Origin: Thiomonas sp. FB-6
Lineage (GTDB): Bacteria > Pseudomonadota > Gammaproteobacteria > Burkholderiales > Burkholderiaceae_C
Length of the DNA stretch: 64,000 nucleotides
Assembly (NCBI RefSeq): GCF_000377645.1
Contig: NZ_KB898471.1
Span: 567,084 to 631,083, forward strand
Direction: 5' to 3'
Positions 17,135 through 25,924 of this stretch are shown one piece after another; position 1 is the first letter of the stretch, and every line of letters starts with the position of its first letter. The notes beneath the pieces are model-generated. The model was not told where the DNA came from. It worked only from the letters and a program-made list of their open reading frames with translations, and ran no database searches. Made by a program: the position numbers and the translations under genes.

Positions 17135-17940
17135 ACGAGGGCGCGACCGCGCTCGCCCTGCCCACCGGCGCCCTGCCCGCCGCGCTGAGCGCCGCGCGCA
17201 GCGCCGGCCGGCAACTGCGCGAGGCGCTGGCGCAGCGCGGCAGCTGGCAGGTGCATTCCAAGGGCGCCGGGGACGTGGTCACCGACGTCGACCGCCGCGC
17301 CGAGGCCTGCATCCGTGCCGAGTTGCTGCGGGCCTTCCCGCAGCACGCGGTACTCGGCGAGGAGGGCGGGCTGGACGGCGACGCGGCGGCCGAGTACACC
17401 TGGATCGTCGACCCCATCGACGGCACGATGAACTTCGCCCACGGCTTGCCGCATTTCTGCGTGTCCATCGCGCTGGCGCGCGCGAATGAGCCCGTCTGCG
17501 CGGTGGCCTACGACCCCATGCGCGACGAGATGTTCCACGCCGCGCTGGGCGAAGGCGCCTGGCTGGGAGAGCAGCGGCTGCGGGTGAGCGGCTGCGCGCG
17601 CCTCGAGCAGGCGCTGCTCGCCGCGGTGTTCCCCAAGCCCGACTCGAAGTGGCTGGAGCGCTTCCAGCCCACGCTGCTGCGCGCGCTGCGCGAATGCGCC
17701 GGGCTGCGCCGCAGCGGCTCGATGGTGCTCGACCTGGCCTGGGTCGCCGCGGGGCGGCTGGACGGTTTCTGGCAATGGGGCATGCAGCCCTGGGACATCG
17801 CCGCAGGCAGCCTGCTGGTGCGCGAGGCCGGCGGGCATGTCGCGCCGATCGACCCTGCCGCTTCGCTGTTGCAGGCGCACAGCCTGCTGGCCTGCGCACC
17901 GGAGCTGCGCGAAGCCCTCGCGGCGATGTGCGGGCACTAG
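17131..17940 (+). CDS. inositol monophosphatase family protein
   Basis: This is a 269-residue Mg-dependent sugar or nucleotide phosphatase. It shows VLGEEGG (metal-binding Glu), the signature WIVDPIDGTMNFAHGLPHF and the C-terminal WDIAAGSLLVREAGG. The start is GTG at 17131, overlapping the flavoprotein stop (GTGA), so it is the last gene of the dicarboxylate operon. The substrate could be inositol phosphate, fructose-1,6-bisphosphate or PAP (CysQ-like). Its place after TCA-type genes does not point to one of these. Confidence 0.87.
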   Translation: MNEGATALALPTGALPAALSAARSAGRQLREALAQRGSWQVHSKGAGDVVTDVDRRAEACIRAELLRAFPQHAVLGEEGGLDGDAAAEYTWIVDPIDGTMNFAHGLPHFCVSIALARANEPVCAVAYDPMRDEMFHAALGEGAWLGEQRLRVSGCARLEQALLAAVFPKPDSKWLERFQPTLLRALRECAGLRRSGSMVLDLAWVAAGRLDGFWQWGMQPWDIAAGSLLVREAGGHVAPIDPAASLLQAHSLLACAPELREALAAMCGH

Positions 17941-18494
17941 CCGGGTGTTGACGTAGCAGGAAGTGCCACGCCGGTGCAGCGCCGGACGGAGAACCGGGTG
18001 GCCCCGTACGGCCACCGCAACAGCCAGGCCAGTCCGAGCATCGAAAGGACCACGCCCACGGACGAGAGGGTCCTGTCCAGCCAGCCGTCTTCCGCCGGTT
18101 CGAGGTCCAGGCCGAAGAGCGCCACGGCGAGCGGCAGCATGACCACGGCCATCAGCACCAGGCTGCGCCAGGTCATGCCCCACCACAGCGCCCAGCCGAT
18201 ACCGGCGGCCAGCGGGTGCGGCTCGGGCCCGCCGTCGCGCTCGACGCACAGTTCCACCGCGCCCTCGGGGGAGCGAAAGGGCTTGTGAAACACCCAGCGC
18301 TGAAAAATGAGCACCTGCGCGACCGCCATCAGCGCCATGACTGCGGGTCCCACGAACCGCAACATGGGCCAGCGGGCGGGGGCGAAGGTCAGCGTGAGGC
18401 CGAGCAGCACGAAAACCAGCAGCCCCGCCAGCAGGCTGCGCAACGTCAGGCGCCCCCAGGCCTGGAGTGCGACGAGCAAGATCAGCGTATTCAT
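17937..18494 (-). CDS. hypothetical integral membrane protein
   Basis: The 185-residue product begins at the ATG at 18494 and has about four hydrophobic helices (near residues 2-35, 43-65, 105-130 and 148-170). A polar cytoplasmic-looking stretch lies between helices 2 and 3. I do not recognise a family. It follows the TauE-like gene by 59 bp on the same strand, so it may be the last gene of the sulfolactate unit, and it overlaps the end of the phosphatase gene by 4 bp. Confidence 0.6.
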   Translation of the reverse strand: MNTLILLVALQAWGRLTLRSLLAGLLVFVLLGLTLTFAPARWPMLRFVGPAVMALMAVAQVLIFQRWVFHKPFRSPEGAVELCVERDGGPEPHPLAAGIGWALWWGMTWRSLVLMAVVMLPLAVALFGLDLEPAEDGWLDRTLSSVGVVLSMLGLAWLLRWPYGATRFSVRRCTGVALPATSTPG

Positions 18495-18553
18495 GCGCCA
18501 TTGTGAGCCGCGCTCGATACCTGGGTGACCCGGGGGGACAAGCGCTTCGAGCG

Positions 18554-19303
18554 CTACAGATTGCGCAGCAGCAGGCTGGTACCCGCCGCCAGCAGCACCC
18601 CCCACACCGCCTGCACCACGCGGTGCGCGGGCAGGCGCCGGTTCAGGTGCGTGCCCAGCCACAGCCCCGCGAGCATGCAGGGAAACAGCAGCAGCGCCCG
18701 CGGCAGCACGCTCGGCTGGTGATACAGCCCGGCCGAGGAGAACAGCAGCAGGCGCACCAGCCCGCTGCCGAAGACCAGGGTGCTGATGGTCGCGCGCAAG
18801 GCCTGCGGCTGCTCGATGCGCCGCGCCAGGTAGATCACGTACACCGGCCCGCCGGTGCCGAACATGGCCGTGAACAGGCCGCCGGCGAAGGCCAGGGGCA
18901 TCGCCCAGGCCGCGCGCAGCGGACGCACGGGCGGACGCAGCACCAGGGTCCACAGCGCGTAGGCGAAGATGAAGCCCCCCAGCGCCAGCAGCAGCGTCCT
19001 TTGCGGCGCGTACAGCAGCAGGCTCAGCCCCAGCACCATGCCCGCGGCCATGAACGGGGCCATGCGCCCGATTTCGCGCCACTGCACCTGGCTGCGGTTG
19101 CGCAGCCCCACCAGGATGCCCCCGGTGAGGTCGAACAGCAGCATCATCGGCACCACCTCGCGCAAGGGCAGGAATTGCGTGAGCAGGGGGACCGCGGTGA
19201 TGGACGATCCGAATCCGGTGAGCCCGTAGACCGTGTAGGCGAGCAGGATGACCGCGCCGGCGGCGGCCAGCGCGGCATCGGGCGCCGGCCAGGCGATCAG
19301 CAT
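18554..19303 (-). CDS. TauE/SafE-family exporter, likely sulfite efflux
   Basis: This 249-residue protein has about eight membrane segments and belongs to the TauE/SafE (DUF81) family. The N-terminal repeat carries LTGFGSSITAVPLL and the second repeat GGLFTAMFGTGGPVYVIYL, the paired glycine-rich motifs of the family. It is downstream of comC by 16 bp. Members next to sulfonate-degrading genes are proposed to export sulfite, and this one follows SuyAB, which releases sulfite from sulfolactate. The role is inferred from context. ATG at 19303 chosen because the longer reading would run into comC. Confidence 0.85.
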   Translation of the reverse strand: MLIAWPAPDAALAAAGAVILLAYTVYGLTGFGSSITAVPLLTQFLPLREVVPMMLLFDLTGGILVGLRNRSQVQWREIGRMAPFMAAGMVLGLSLLLYAPQRTLLLALGGFIFAYALWTLVLRPPVRPLRAAWAMPLAFAGGLFTAMFGTGGPVYVIYLARRIEQPQALRATISTLVFGSGLVRLLLFSSAGLYHQPSVLPRALLLFPCMLAGLWLGTHLNRRLPAHRVVQAVWGVLLAAGTSLLLRNL

Positions 19304-19319
19304 CGCCGGCGGGCGCGCG

Positions 19320-20330
19320 TCATGCGCCGGTCCCGGCGAGTTCGCGCAGCTGGCGCTCCAGCGCATCCGGCACGTTCAGGCCGTCGCGCTGCGCGCGGGC
19401 GGCCAGGTCGAAGCGGCGCCGGCCCGGCAGGCGCACGCCCTCGTCCGCGCACATCGCAGCCAGCAGGGTCTCGATGCGCTCGTGGAACACGTCGGCTCCC
19501 GCCAGCGCTCCGGGGTCGATGGCCAGGAAGGCCTGGCCGATGCGCGGCCGGTTGCCCTCGTCGACGAAAAAGGAATCGGCCTCGAAACCGAAGGAAGCCC
19601 CGGTCAGCGCGCAGCACAGCAGCTCGACGATCAGCGCGAGCATGGCGCCCTTGACGCCTCCCGCCGGCAGCATCGAGCCTTCCAGCCCGGCCTGCGGGTC
19701 GGTGGTCGGCCGGCCCTCGCGGTCCACCGCCCAACCCAGCGGAATGCTGCGCCCCTCCTTGGCCGCCACCATCAGCTTGCCGCGCGCCACCTCCGACAGC
19801 GACAGGTCGATGACCAGCGGCTGGGCGTCGCGACGCGGAAATACCGCGGCGATGGGATTGGTCCCGAACAGCGCGCGCTTGCCCCCCCAGGCCGGCATGG
19901 CTGCGGGCGAATTGCCGAAACCCAGGCCCACCATGCCGGCCTCGGCCAGGGGCATCAGGTGGTGCGCGGCGGCCCCGAAGTGATGGCTGCGGGTCACCGC
20001 GGCGAAGGCGCTGCCGCACTCCAGGGCCCGGCGCCGCGCCTCGCCCACCGCCAGCTCGCAGGCGGGGAAGGCCAGCCCGTCGTCGGCGTCGACCAGGCAG
20101 GCCGCCGCGCGGGCGTGGATGACCCGTGCCTGCGCGGCCCCGTTGACCCGCCCCAGGCGCAGATGGGCGGCGTACTGGGGCACGCGCGACAGGCCGTGCG
20201 AGGCCAGGCCCTGCGCCTCGGCGGCGACCAGCGCCTGCGCGGTCGACTGCGCCATCGCGGCGCCGGCACCGGCGCCGCGCAAGGCGGCCGCGGCGAGTTC
20301 GGTGGCTTGGGAAAGACTCAGGACGGACAT
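19320..20330 (-). CDS. comC: (R)-sulfolactate dehydrogenase ComC (malate/lactate dehydrogenase type II family)
   Basis: This 336-residue NAD(P)H-dependent oxidoreductase of the Ldh2/ComC family shows QGLASHGLSRVPQYA (catalytic His), VTRSHHFGAAAHHL, GTNPIAAVFPRR and PAGGVKGAMLALIVELL. Family members reduce 2-oxoacids such as pyruvate, 2-oxoglutarate or sulfopyruvate. Next to slcC and suyAB the likely reaction is sulfopyruvate to (R)-sulfolactate, as in Chromohalobacter. The ATG at 20330 is preferred over one 48 bp upstream that gives an atypical N-terminus. By itself the sequence would only say malate/lactate dehydrogenase family. Confidence 0.82.
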   Translation of the reverse strand: MSVLSLSQATELAAAALRGAGAGAAMAQSTAQALVAAEAQGLASHGLSRVPQYAAHLRLGRVNGAAQARVIHARAAACLVDADDGLAFPACELAVGEARRRALECGSAFAAVTRSHHFGAAAHHLMPLAEAGMVGLGFGNSPAAMPAWGGKRALFGTNPIAAVFPRRDAQPLVIDLSLSEVARGKLMVAAKEGRSIPLGWAVDREGRPTTDPQAGLEGSMLPAGGVKGAMLALIVELLCCALTGASFGFEADSFFVDEGNRPRIGQAFLAIDPGALAGADVFHERIETLLAAMCADEGVRLPGRRRFDLAARAQRDGLNVPDALERQLRELAGTGA

Positions 20331-20390
20331 GGAAGGAAGGCCAGGAAATCGAGGGGAATCGAGGAAAGGCTCGGGCATTTCCGACGCGGC

Positions 20391-21320
20391 TCAGCCGCGC
20401 AGGAAGGCCCCCACCTGTTCGGCAATCAGGCTGCTCACGCGCAGGTTGGACTCGCGCGTGAGCCCGGCGATGTGCGGGGTCAGCAGCAGCCTGGGCACGC
20501 CGGCCAGCGCCGAGCCGGCGGGCAGCGGCTCGTGCTCGAACACATCCAGCGCGGCGCCGCCGAGCCGCCCCGCGCGCAGCGCGTCGGCCAGCGCGGCCTC
20601 GTCGACCACGCCACCGCGCGCGGTGTTGATCAGCACCGCGCCCTCGCGCATGCGCGCCAGGCGCGGCGCGTCCAGCAGGCCGCGGGTGGACTCGGTCAGG
20701 GGTACGTGCAGGCTGAGCACGTCGCATTCCCGCAGCAGCGCATCCAGCTCCCGGCGCTGCACGCCGGTTTCGCGCCACACCGGCGCGTGCGCCGCCACCA
20801 CGGGGTCGTAGGCCAGCACCTGCATGCCCAGCGCCTGCCCCAGCCGGGCGGTGCGCCGGCCGATGTCGCCGAAGCCGAGCAGCCCCAGGGTCTTGCCGCC
20901 GATTTCGCGCCCCTCGGACAAGGCCGGACGCGGCCAGGCCCCGCCGGCCACCTGCGCGCTGCTCGCGTAGGCCCCGCGCAGCAGCAGCATGGCGGTGGCG
21001 ATCACGTATTCGGCCACGGCCTGCGCGTTGGCCCCCAGCGCCGGGATCACGCGGATGCCGCGCCGCGCGCACAAGTCCATGTCGATGTTGTCCAGGCCCA
21101 CGCCCAGGCGCCCCACCACCCGCAGCCCGGGCGCATGGTCCAGCAGCTCGGCGCGTACCTGGGTGCGGTTGCGCACGATCAGCGCCTGCGCGCCGGCCAG
21201 CGCCTGGCGCAGCGCCGGGGCGTCGTCCACCAGCCCGGGTTCGTAGCGCAGGTCGAACCGGGCCCGCAGGTCCTCTACCGCCTGCGCATCCATGAATTCG
21301 CTGATGACGATGCTGCTCAC
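20391..21320 (-). CDS. slcC: (S)-sulfolactate dehydrogenase SlcC (D-2-hydroxyacid dehydrogenase family)
   Basis: This 309-residue NAD-dependent 2-hydroxyacid dehydrogenase has the nucleotide fold GLLGFGDIGRRTARLGQALG and the catalytic triad Arg (NTARGG), Glu (DVFEHEPLP) and His (TPHIAG). The start is GTG at 21320, overlapping the permease stop (GTGA). In the suy context the expected job is oxidation of (S)-sulfolactate to sulfopyruvate, which ComC then reduces to the (R)-form that SuyAB can cleave. Phosphoglycerate dehydrogenase is unlikely because there is no ACT domain. Confidence 0.83.
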   Translation of the reverse strand: MSSIVISEFMDAQAVEDLRARFDLRYEPGLVDDAPALRQALAGAQALIVRNRTQVRAELLDHAPGLRVVGRLGVGLDNIDMDLCARRGIRVIPALGANAQAVAEYVIATAMLLLRGAYASSAQVAGGAWPRPALSEGREIGGKTLGLLGFGDIGRRTARLGQALGMQVLAYDPVVAAHAPVWRETGVQRRELDALLRECDVLSLHVPLTESTRGLLDAPRLARMREGAVLINTARGGVVDEAALADALRAGRLGGAALDVFEHEPLPAGSALAGVPRLLLTPHIAGLTRESNLRVSSLIAEQVGAFLRG

Positions 21321-22177
21321 GCCTGCATCCCCCACTTGCGAACGGTGTGGCGCTCGATGGTGTGGAAGATCAGGTTCTCCACGATCAGCCCGATGATGAT
21401 GATGGTGAGCAGCCCGGCGAATACCTTCGAGATCTCCAGCAGATTCTTGCTTTCGTAGATGTACCAGCCCAGGCCGCCGGAACCCGAGCTGACCCCGAAC
21501 ACCAGCTCGGAGGCGATCAGGGTGCGCCAGGCGAAGGCCCAGCCCACCTTGAGCCCGGTGAGGATGCTGGGGAAGGCCGCGGGAATGAGGATCTTGCCGA
21601 TGTACGGCAGGCCGCGCAGTCCGTAGTTGCGCCCGACCATGCGCATGGTGTTGGACACCGCCATGAAACCCGACTGGGTGTTCAGCGACACCGCCCACAC
21701 CACCGAGTGCACCAGCACGAACACCAGGCTGCCGTCGCCCAGCCCGAACCAGATCAGCGCGATGGGCAGCAGCGCGATGGCCGGCAGCGGGTTGAACATG
21801 GCCGTCAGGGTCTCCAGCAGGTCGGCGCCCACGCGCGTGGCCACACCGAAGCCGGTGAGCACGGCGGCCAGCGCCACCCCCACGCCGTAGCCCAGCAGCA
21901 GCACCTTCAGCGACACCCAGATCTTGCCCAGCAACTCGCCGCTCCACAACCCGCGCACCAGCTCCACCACGGTGGAGGAGAAGGTCGGCAGCAGCAGGTC
22001 GTTGTGCAGGGCGCGCGCGCCGATCTCCCAGGCCAGCGCGAGCAGCACGATGATCACGGTCTTGCGCAGCGCCACGCTGTTGAAACAGGTCTCCAGGCGC
22101 GACAGGGGCTTTTCCACCACGCCGAACTGGCTGGAATCGGTGGGTTCCCGATGGATCTCGGGACGCTGCAGGTTCAT
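21317..22177 (-). CDS. sulfonate-type ABC transporter permease
   Basis: The 286-residue inner-membrane protein has about six helices and resembles SsuC/TauC permeases. The cytoplasmic loop (MRMVGRNYGLRGLPYIGKIL, then IPAAFPSILTGLKVGWAFAW) holds the coupling-helix signature for the ATPase. The ATG at 22177 is chosen because GAGGGA lies about 9 nt upstream. The alternative at 22195 overlaps the ATPase gene. With the neighbouring ATPase and binding protein it should import a sulfonate, most likely sulfolactate. Confidence 0.88.
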   Translation of the reverse strand: MNLQRPEIHREPTDSSQFGVVEKPLSRLETCFNSVALRKTVIIVLLALAWEIGARALHNDLLLPTFSSTVVELVRGLWSGELLGKIWVSLKVLLLGYGVGVALAAVLTGFGVATRVGADLLETLTAMFNPLPAIALLPIALIWFGLGDGSLVFVLVHSVVWAVSLNTQSGFMAVSNTMRMVGRNYGLRGLPYIGKILIPAAFPSILTGLKVGWAFAWRTLIASELVFGVSSGSGGLGWYIYESKNLLEISKVFAGLLTIIIIGLIVENLIFHTIERHTVRKWGMQA

Positions 22178-22187
22178 GCTCGTTCCC

Positions 22188-23003
22188 TCAGCCATGCTGG
22201 CCCTCCTGGTGCAGGCTCTCGCCCTCGAACAGCAAGTGGTTGATGCGCGCCTCGAGCGCCTCGGCGGCGGCGCGGTCATGGTGCCCGCGCGGCAGGCCCT
22301 CGAGCTCGGCGCGGACCTGGCCCGGATGCGGGGACAGCAGCAGGATGCGGTTGCCCAGCTTGATCGCCTCGGGGATCGAGTGGGTCACGAAAATCACCGT
22401 GAATCGCGTGTCGTCCCACAGCTGCAGCAGTTCGTCCTGCATCTTGCGCCGCGTCAGCGCGTCCAGCGCCGCGTAGGGCTCGTCCATCAGCAGCACGTCC
22501 GGCTCCATGGCCATGCCGCGCGCGATGGCCACGCGCTGCTTCATGCCTCCGGACAGCATGTGGGGATGGTGGTCGGCGAACTTGGTCAGGCCGACCTTGT
22601 CCAGGTAGTACATCGCCTTGGCCGCGGCCTCGGCGCCGCGCACCTTGCCGGAGGACACCAGCGGGAACATCACGTTGCCCTTCACGGTCTTCCAGGGCAG
22701 CAGCTGGTCGAATTCCTGGAACACCATCATGCGGTCGCTGCCCGGCTTGCTCACCCGCCGGTCCTTCAGCCGGATCTCGCCCTCGGTGGGGGTGAGGAAG
22801 CCGCCGATGGCCTTGAGCAGCGTGGACTTGCCGCAGCCCGAGGGGCCGAGCAGGATGTAGCGGTCGGAGCGGCACACCTGGAAGTCCACCCGGTAGGTGG
22901 CGGTGACCAGGTGGTCCGTCGTCTTGTATTGCAGGGTCACGCCGCGCACGTCCACCAGGACCTGCGCGGCAGCTTCGGATTGCGGGACACTCACAGCGTT
23001 CAT
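22188..23003 (-). CDS. sulfonate-type ABC transporter ATP-binding protein
   Basis: The 271-residue ATPase has Walker A GPSGCGKST, a Q-loop in VFQEFDQLLPWKTV, the ABC signature LSGGMKQRVAIARG, Walker B VLLMDEP and the switch VTHSIPEA. The pattern matches the SsuB/TauB group. It lies between the binding-protein gene (86 bp upstream) and the permease gene (10 bp downstream). It powers uptake through the partner permease. Confidence 0.92.
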   Translation of the reverse strand: MNAVSVPQSEAAAQVLVDVRGVTLQYKTTDHLVTATYRVDFQVCRSDRYILLGPSGCGKSTLLKAIGGFLTPTEGEIRLKDRRVSKPGSDRMMVFQEFDQLLPWKTVKGNVMFPLVSSGKVRGAEAAAKAMYYLDKVGLTKFADHHPHMLSGGMKQRVAIARGMAMEPDVLLMDEPYAALDALTRRKMQDELLQLWDDTRFTVIFVTHSIPEAIKLGNRILLLSPHPGQVRAELEGLPRGHHDRAAAEALEARINHLLFEGESLHQEGQHG

Positions 23004-23089
23004 CGTCACCACGCGAGTCGTTGGGACGCCGGCGCTCGCCGGCCCAAGGGCCGCGGCGATCCCTGCCGCGGCCCGCCTGCCAGGACGGC

Positions 23090-24094
23090 TCAGCTGCCGG
23101 CCAGCTTGTCCACGTTGGGGAAGAACAGTTCCTTCCACGACTTCGGCAGCACCTTGATGGTGCCCACCTCGTGCATGAAGCGCACGTACTTCATCACGTG
23201 CTGCGGCGTGGTGGTGTAGACCAGTTGCGGATCGTCGAGCATCTTCAGGATGAAGTCGACCGAGTCCTTCTTGTCGTGGGTGTCCTTCAGGTACTGCTCG
23301 GCGGCGGCCTTCTTGTCGTGGTTGATCTCCTCGATCGCCTGGTCCAGCGCGGCGACGAAGGCCGCGTACACCTTCGGGTTGTCCTTGTAGAACTTGCTCG
23401 TGGTCCACACCAGGTTGAAGCTGGCCGGGCCGCCGAGCACGTCATAGGAGTTCAGCACCGTGTGCACGCCCGGCATCTGCAGTTCCTGGTACTCGAAGGG
23501 CGGAGCGCCGAAGTGCGCCGTGATGGCATGCGAGGCCAGCGCGGCCATCGCGTCGGGGTGGCTCATGGTCACGGTCAGCGGGTCCAGCTTGTGCTCCTGG
23601 CCGGGGCCGAAGGCCTTTTCCGCCGCCATCTGCAGGGTCACCGCCTGGATCGACACCTTCACCGCCGGCAGCCCGATCCTGTCCTTCGAGGTGAAGTCCT
23701 TGATGGTCTTGACGTCGGGGTTGTCGGTGTTCAGGAGCAGCGGCATGGCGTTCAGCGCCGCCACCCCCTTGATGCCGTAGTTTTCCCGCGTGCGCGCCCA
23801 GGCGATGACCATCGGCGCCACGCCTCCGGAGGCGAACTGCAGGCTGCCCGAAAGCAGCGCCTCGTTCATGACGTTGCCGCCGGCGAACTTGATCCATTCG
23901 ACCTTCAGGTCCTTGACCCCGAGGGCGGCGGCCTGTTTCTCGATCAGGTGGTGGTCCTGCATGATCATCAGCGGCAGATAGCTGATGCCGTATTCGCGCG
24001 CCACCGCGATCTTGCTCACTTCGGCGTGCGCGGCAGCAGCCGCGCCCAGGCTCAGGCCGGCGCACAGGGCGGCGGCGATCAGGCGATGCTTCAT
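23090..24094 (-). CDS. sulfonate-type ABC transporter substrate-binding protein
   Basis: The 334-residue periplasmic protein has a Sec signal peptide (MKHRLIAAALCAGLSLGAAAAAHA, cleavage near residue 24). A NitT/TauT-type binding fold follows (KIAVAREYGISYLPLMIMQD, AGGNVMNEALLSGSLQFASG). GAGGAG stands 6 nt before the ATG. It follows suyB by 131 bp. The ligand is inferred to be sulfolactate or a related short sulfonate. A nitrate or hydroxymethylpyrimidine ligand is less likely given the neighbours. Confidence 0.88.
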   Translation of the reverse strand: MKHRLIAAALCAGLSLGAAAAAHAEVSKIAVAREYGISYLPLMIMQDHHLIEKQAAALGVKDLKVEWIKFAGGNVMNEALLSGSLQFASGGVAPMVIAWARTRENYGIKGVAALNAMPLLLNTDNPDVKTIKDFTSKDRIGLPAVKVSIQAVTLQMAAEKAFGPGQEHKLDPLTVTMSHPDAMAALASHAITAHFGAPPFEYQELQMPGVHTVLNSYDVLGGPASFNLVWTTSKFYKDNPKVYAAFVAALDQAIEEINHDKKAAAEQYLKDTHDKKDSVDFILKMLDDPQLVYTTTPQHVMKYVRFMHEVGTIKVLPKSWKELFFPNVDKLAGS

Positions 24095-24225
24095 GTTGTC
24101 TCCTCATCCGTGAAAGGCGAAGATAGGGACGGCGTGGTCGCCGCCTCCTGGTACATGCCGGGCCGTTTCGCCGGCGGCCCCCGCGCCGGCCCACGGGGGC
24201 CGGCGCAACGCAATCATGGCGCCGA

Positions 24226-25401
24226 TCAGGCGCTTTCGTACAGCCGGGTCAACACGAATTCGCGGTGGCCCAGAGCCTCGGCCGAACTCAGGCGGCCGTT
24301 GGCGGTGCGCAGCATGCTTTCCAGCAGCTTGTCGCCGGCCTGGTCCAGGTTGATCTCGCGCTGCAGCAGCCCGCTGACGTCCACGTCGATGTGCTCGCTC
24401 ATCAGGCGCACGGTACGCGGGTTGGCACAGATCTTGATCACCGGCAGGATCGGGTTGCCGATCACGTTGCCCTGCCCGGTCGGGAAGAAGTGCACCACGT
24501 AGCCCGAGGCCGCGCACAGCGTGACCATCTCGGCCGCGGCGGAGGAGGAATCCATGAACCACAGGCCAGGGTGGGTGGGCGCCTCCGCCTTGTCCAGCAC
24601 GCCGTCGACCACGCACTTCTTGCCGATCTTCTGGATGTTGCCCAGCGCCTTTTCCTCGATGGTGGTCAGGCCCCCGGCGATGTTGCCCTTGGTCGGCTGG
24701 CTCTCCGACAGGTCGGTGGTCTTGTGCCGGTTGATCATGTCCTGGTAACGGTTGAACATGAACATGAAGCGTTCGCGCACCGCGTCGTTGGCGCAGCGCG
24801 CCGCCACGATGCTCTCGCCGCCGGTGATCTCGGAGGTCTCGCCGAACACCAGCGTGCTGCCCAGGCCGTAGAGCTTGTCGAAGGCGTTGCCCACGCTGGG
24901 GTTGGAGCCGCAGCCCGAGGTGGTGTCGCTCTCGCCGCACTTGGTCGACACCCACAGCTCGTGGATCGGGCAGGCCTCGCGCTGCTTCTCGCTGGCCCAC
25001 TGCACGAATTCCTTGGCCGCCTTGCTGGCGCGCTGGATGGTGTCGTGGTCGCCGTGGCCCTCGATGCCGAAACCCACCACCGGCTTGCCGGTGGCCTGGA
25101 TGCCCTGGACCACCTTCTGGGTCCAGCCGTCCTCGATGCCGATCACCACCACCGCCGCGACGTTGGGGTTGCAGCCGGTGCCGATGAGGGTGCGGAAGTG
25201 CAGTTCGAGGTCCTCGCCGAATTGCAGCCGCCCGTAGGGGTGCGGGATGGCCAGCGCGCCCTTGATGTTGTGGGCCACGGCCTCGGCCGCCGCGTTGGAC
25301 AGGTCGTCCAGCGGCAGGATGATGACGTGATTGCGTACCCCGACGCGGCCGTTCTCGCGGCGATAGCCGAGGAAAGTGGTGTCTTTGGAAATGACGGACA
25401 T
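24226..25401 (-). CDS. suyB: (2R)-sulfolactate sulfo-lyase large subunit SuyB
   Basis: SuyB with SuyA cleaves (R)-sulfolactate to pyruvate and sulfite. It belongs to the UxaA/altronate dehydratase family and is often misnamed for that reason. The 391 residues begin [20 protein letters not shown], continue with [20 protein letters not shown] and contain the Cys/Gly-rich [17 protein letters not shown], all close to the SuyB sequences I recall. GGAGAC lies 7 nt before the ATG. It is 34 bp after suyA. Neighbouring slcC, comC and tauE-like genes support sulfolactate over altronate or galactarate. Confidence 0.88.
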   Translation of the reverse strand: MSVISKDTTFLGYRRENGRVGVRNHVIILPLDDLSNAAAEAVAHNIKGALAIPHPYGRLQFGEDLELHFRTLIGTGCNPNVAAVVVIGIEDGWTQKVVQGIQATGKPVVGFGIEGHGDHDTIQRASKAAKEFVQWASEKQREACPIHELWVSTKCGESDTTSGCGSNPSVGNAFDKLYGLGSTLVFGETSEITGGESIVAARCANDAVRERFMFMFNRYQDMINRHKTTDLSESQPTKGNIAGGLTTIEEKALGNIQKIGKKCVVDGVLDKAEAPTHPGLWFMDSSSAAAEMVTLCAASGYVVHFFPTGQGNVIGNPILPVIKICANPRTVRLMSEHIDVDVSGLLQREINLDQAGDKLLESMLRTANGRLSSAEALGHREFVLTRLYESA

Positions 25402-25435
25402 GGAAGGTCTCCGGGACGTTTGCGAAGCAGGCGGC

Positions 25436-25717
25436 TTACCAGCGCTTGGTCTTGATGTTCTGCACGTGGGCGTGCTCGCCGGCGCGGATCGGCGCGACCA
25501 CCTTGCCGATGTCCACCGCGTATTTCCAGACCGTGTCGCCGGGCGCCATGTCCTTGAGCGCGACCTTGTGGCCGATCGGGATGTCCTGAACGGCCTTCAC
25601 GCTGGTCATGCGATCCTCGTCCATGATCCAGCCACTGAGTTCCATGCCCGCCTTGACGCCCTCGACGACGACGACGGCCACGGAATCCTTTGCATCGTGC
25701 AGCACGAAGTGAATCAT
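25436..25717 (-). CDS. suyA: (2R)-sulfolactate sulfo-lyase small subunit SuyA
   Basis: The 93-residue product is a SAF-domain subunit, matching the N-terminal part of altronate dehydratases. [20 protein letters not shown] and [17 protein letters not shown] are characteristic. In SuyAB it completes the active site. GGAGGA lies 6 nt before the ATG at 25717. It is the first gene of the leftward suy/slc operon, downstream of the palindrome at 25796-25816. Confidence 0.88.
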   Translation of the reverse strand: MIHFVLHDAKDSVAVVVVEGVKAGMELSGWIMDEDRMTSVKAVQDIPIGHKVALKDMAPGDTVWKYAVDIGKVVAPIRAGEHAHVQNIKTKRW

Positions 25718-25795
25718 TTTTGTCCTCCGGGTGGGATCAACCGCGGCGTGCTCGTGCCGATCCGCGGTCGTCAGGTCGCAGCATAGGCATCCAGA

Positions 25796-25816
25796 TCATC
25801 TAGGTCAACTAGATGA
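25796..25816. promoter_or_regulatory. palindromic operator candidate between suyA and its GntR gene
   Basis: TCATCTAG (25796-25803) and CTAGATGA (25809-25816) form perfect 8-bp arms around a 5-bp spacer. The site lies between the divergent suyA (start 25717) and GntR (start 25925) genes. HutC-type GntR dimers bind palindromes of this size, so it probably lets the regulator control both promoters. Inference from symmetry and position. Confidence 0.6.
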
Positions 25817-25924
25817 CATGGATGACTTCCCGGGTAGAATGCGAAGCATGGATTTCGGGACGCCCGCTCGGGCCCCCGGCGCTGTGCCACCCCTTCGCGA
25901 GCTGCCTGCCTCCTTCTGCCCGTC

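Noticed and set aside
24226-25717. Altronate dehydratase as the name for the UxaA-like pair
   Set aside because: The family allows it, but the split small and large subunits, the [20 protein letters not shown] start and the neighbouring slcC, comC and TauE-like genes fit SuyAB better.
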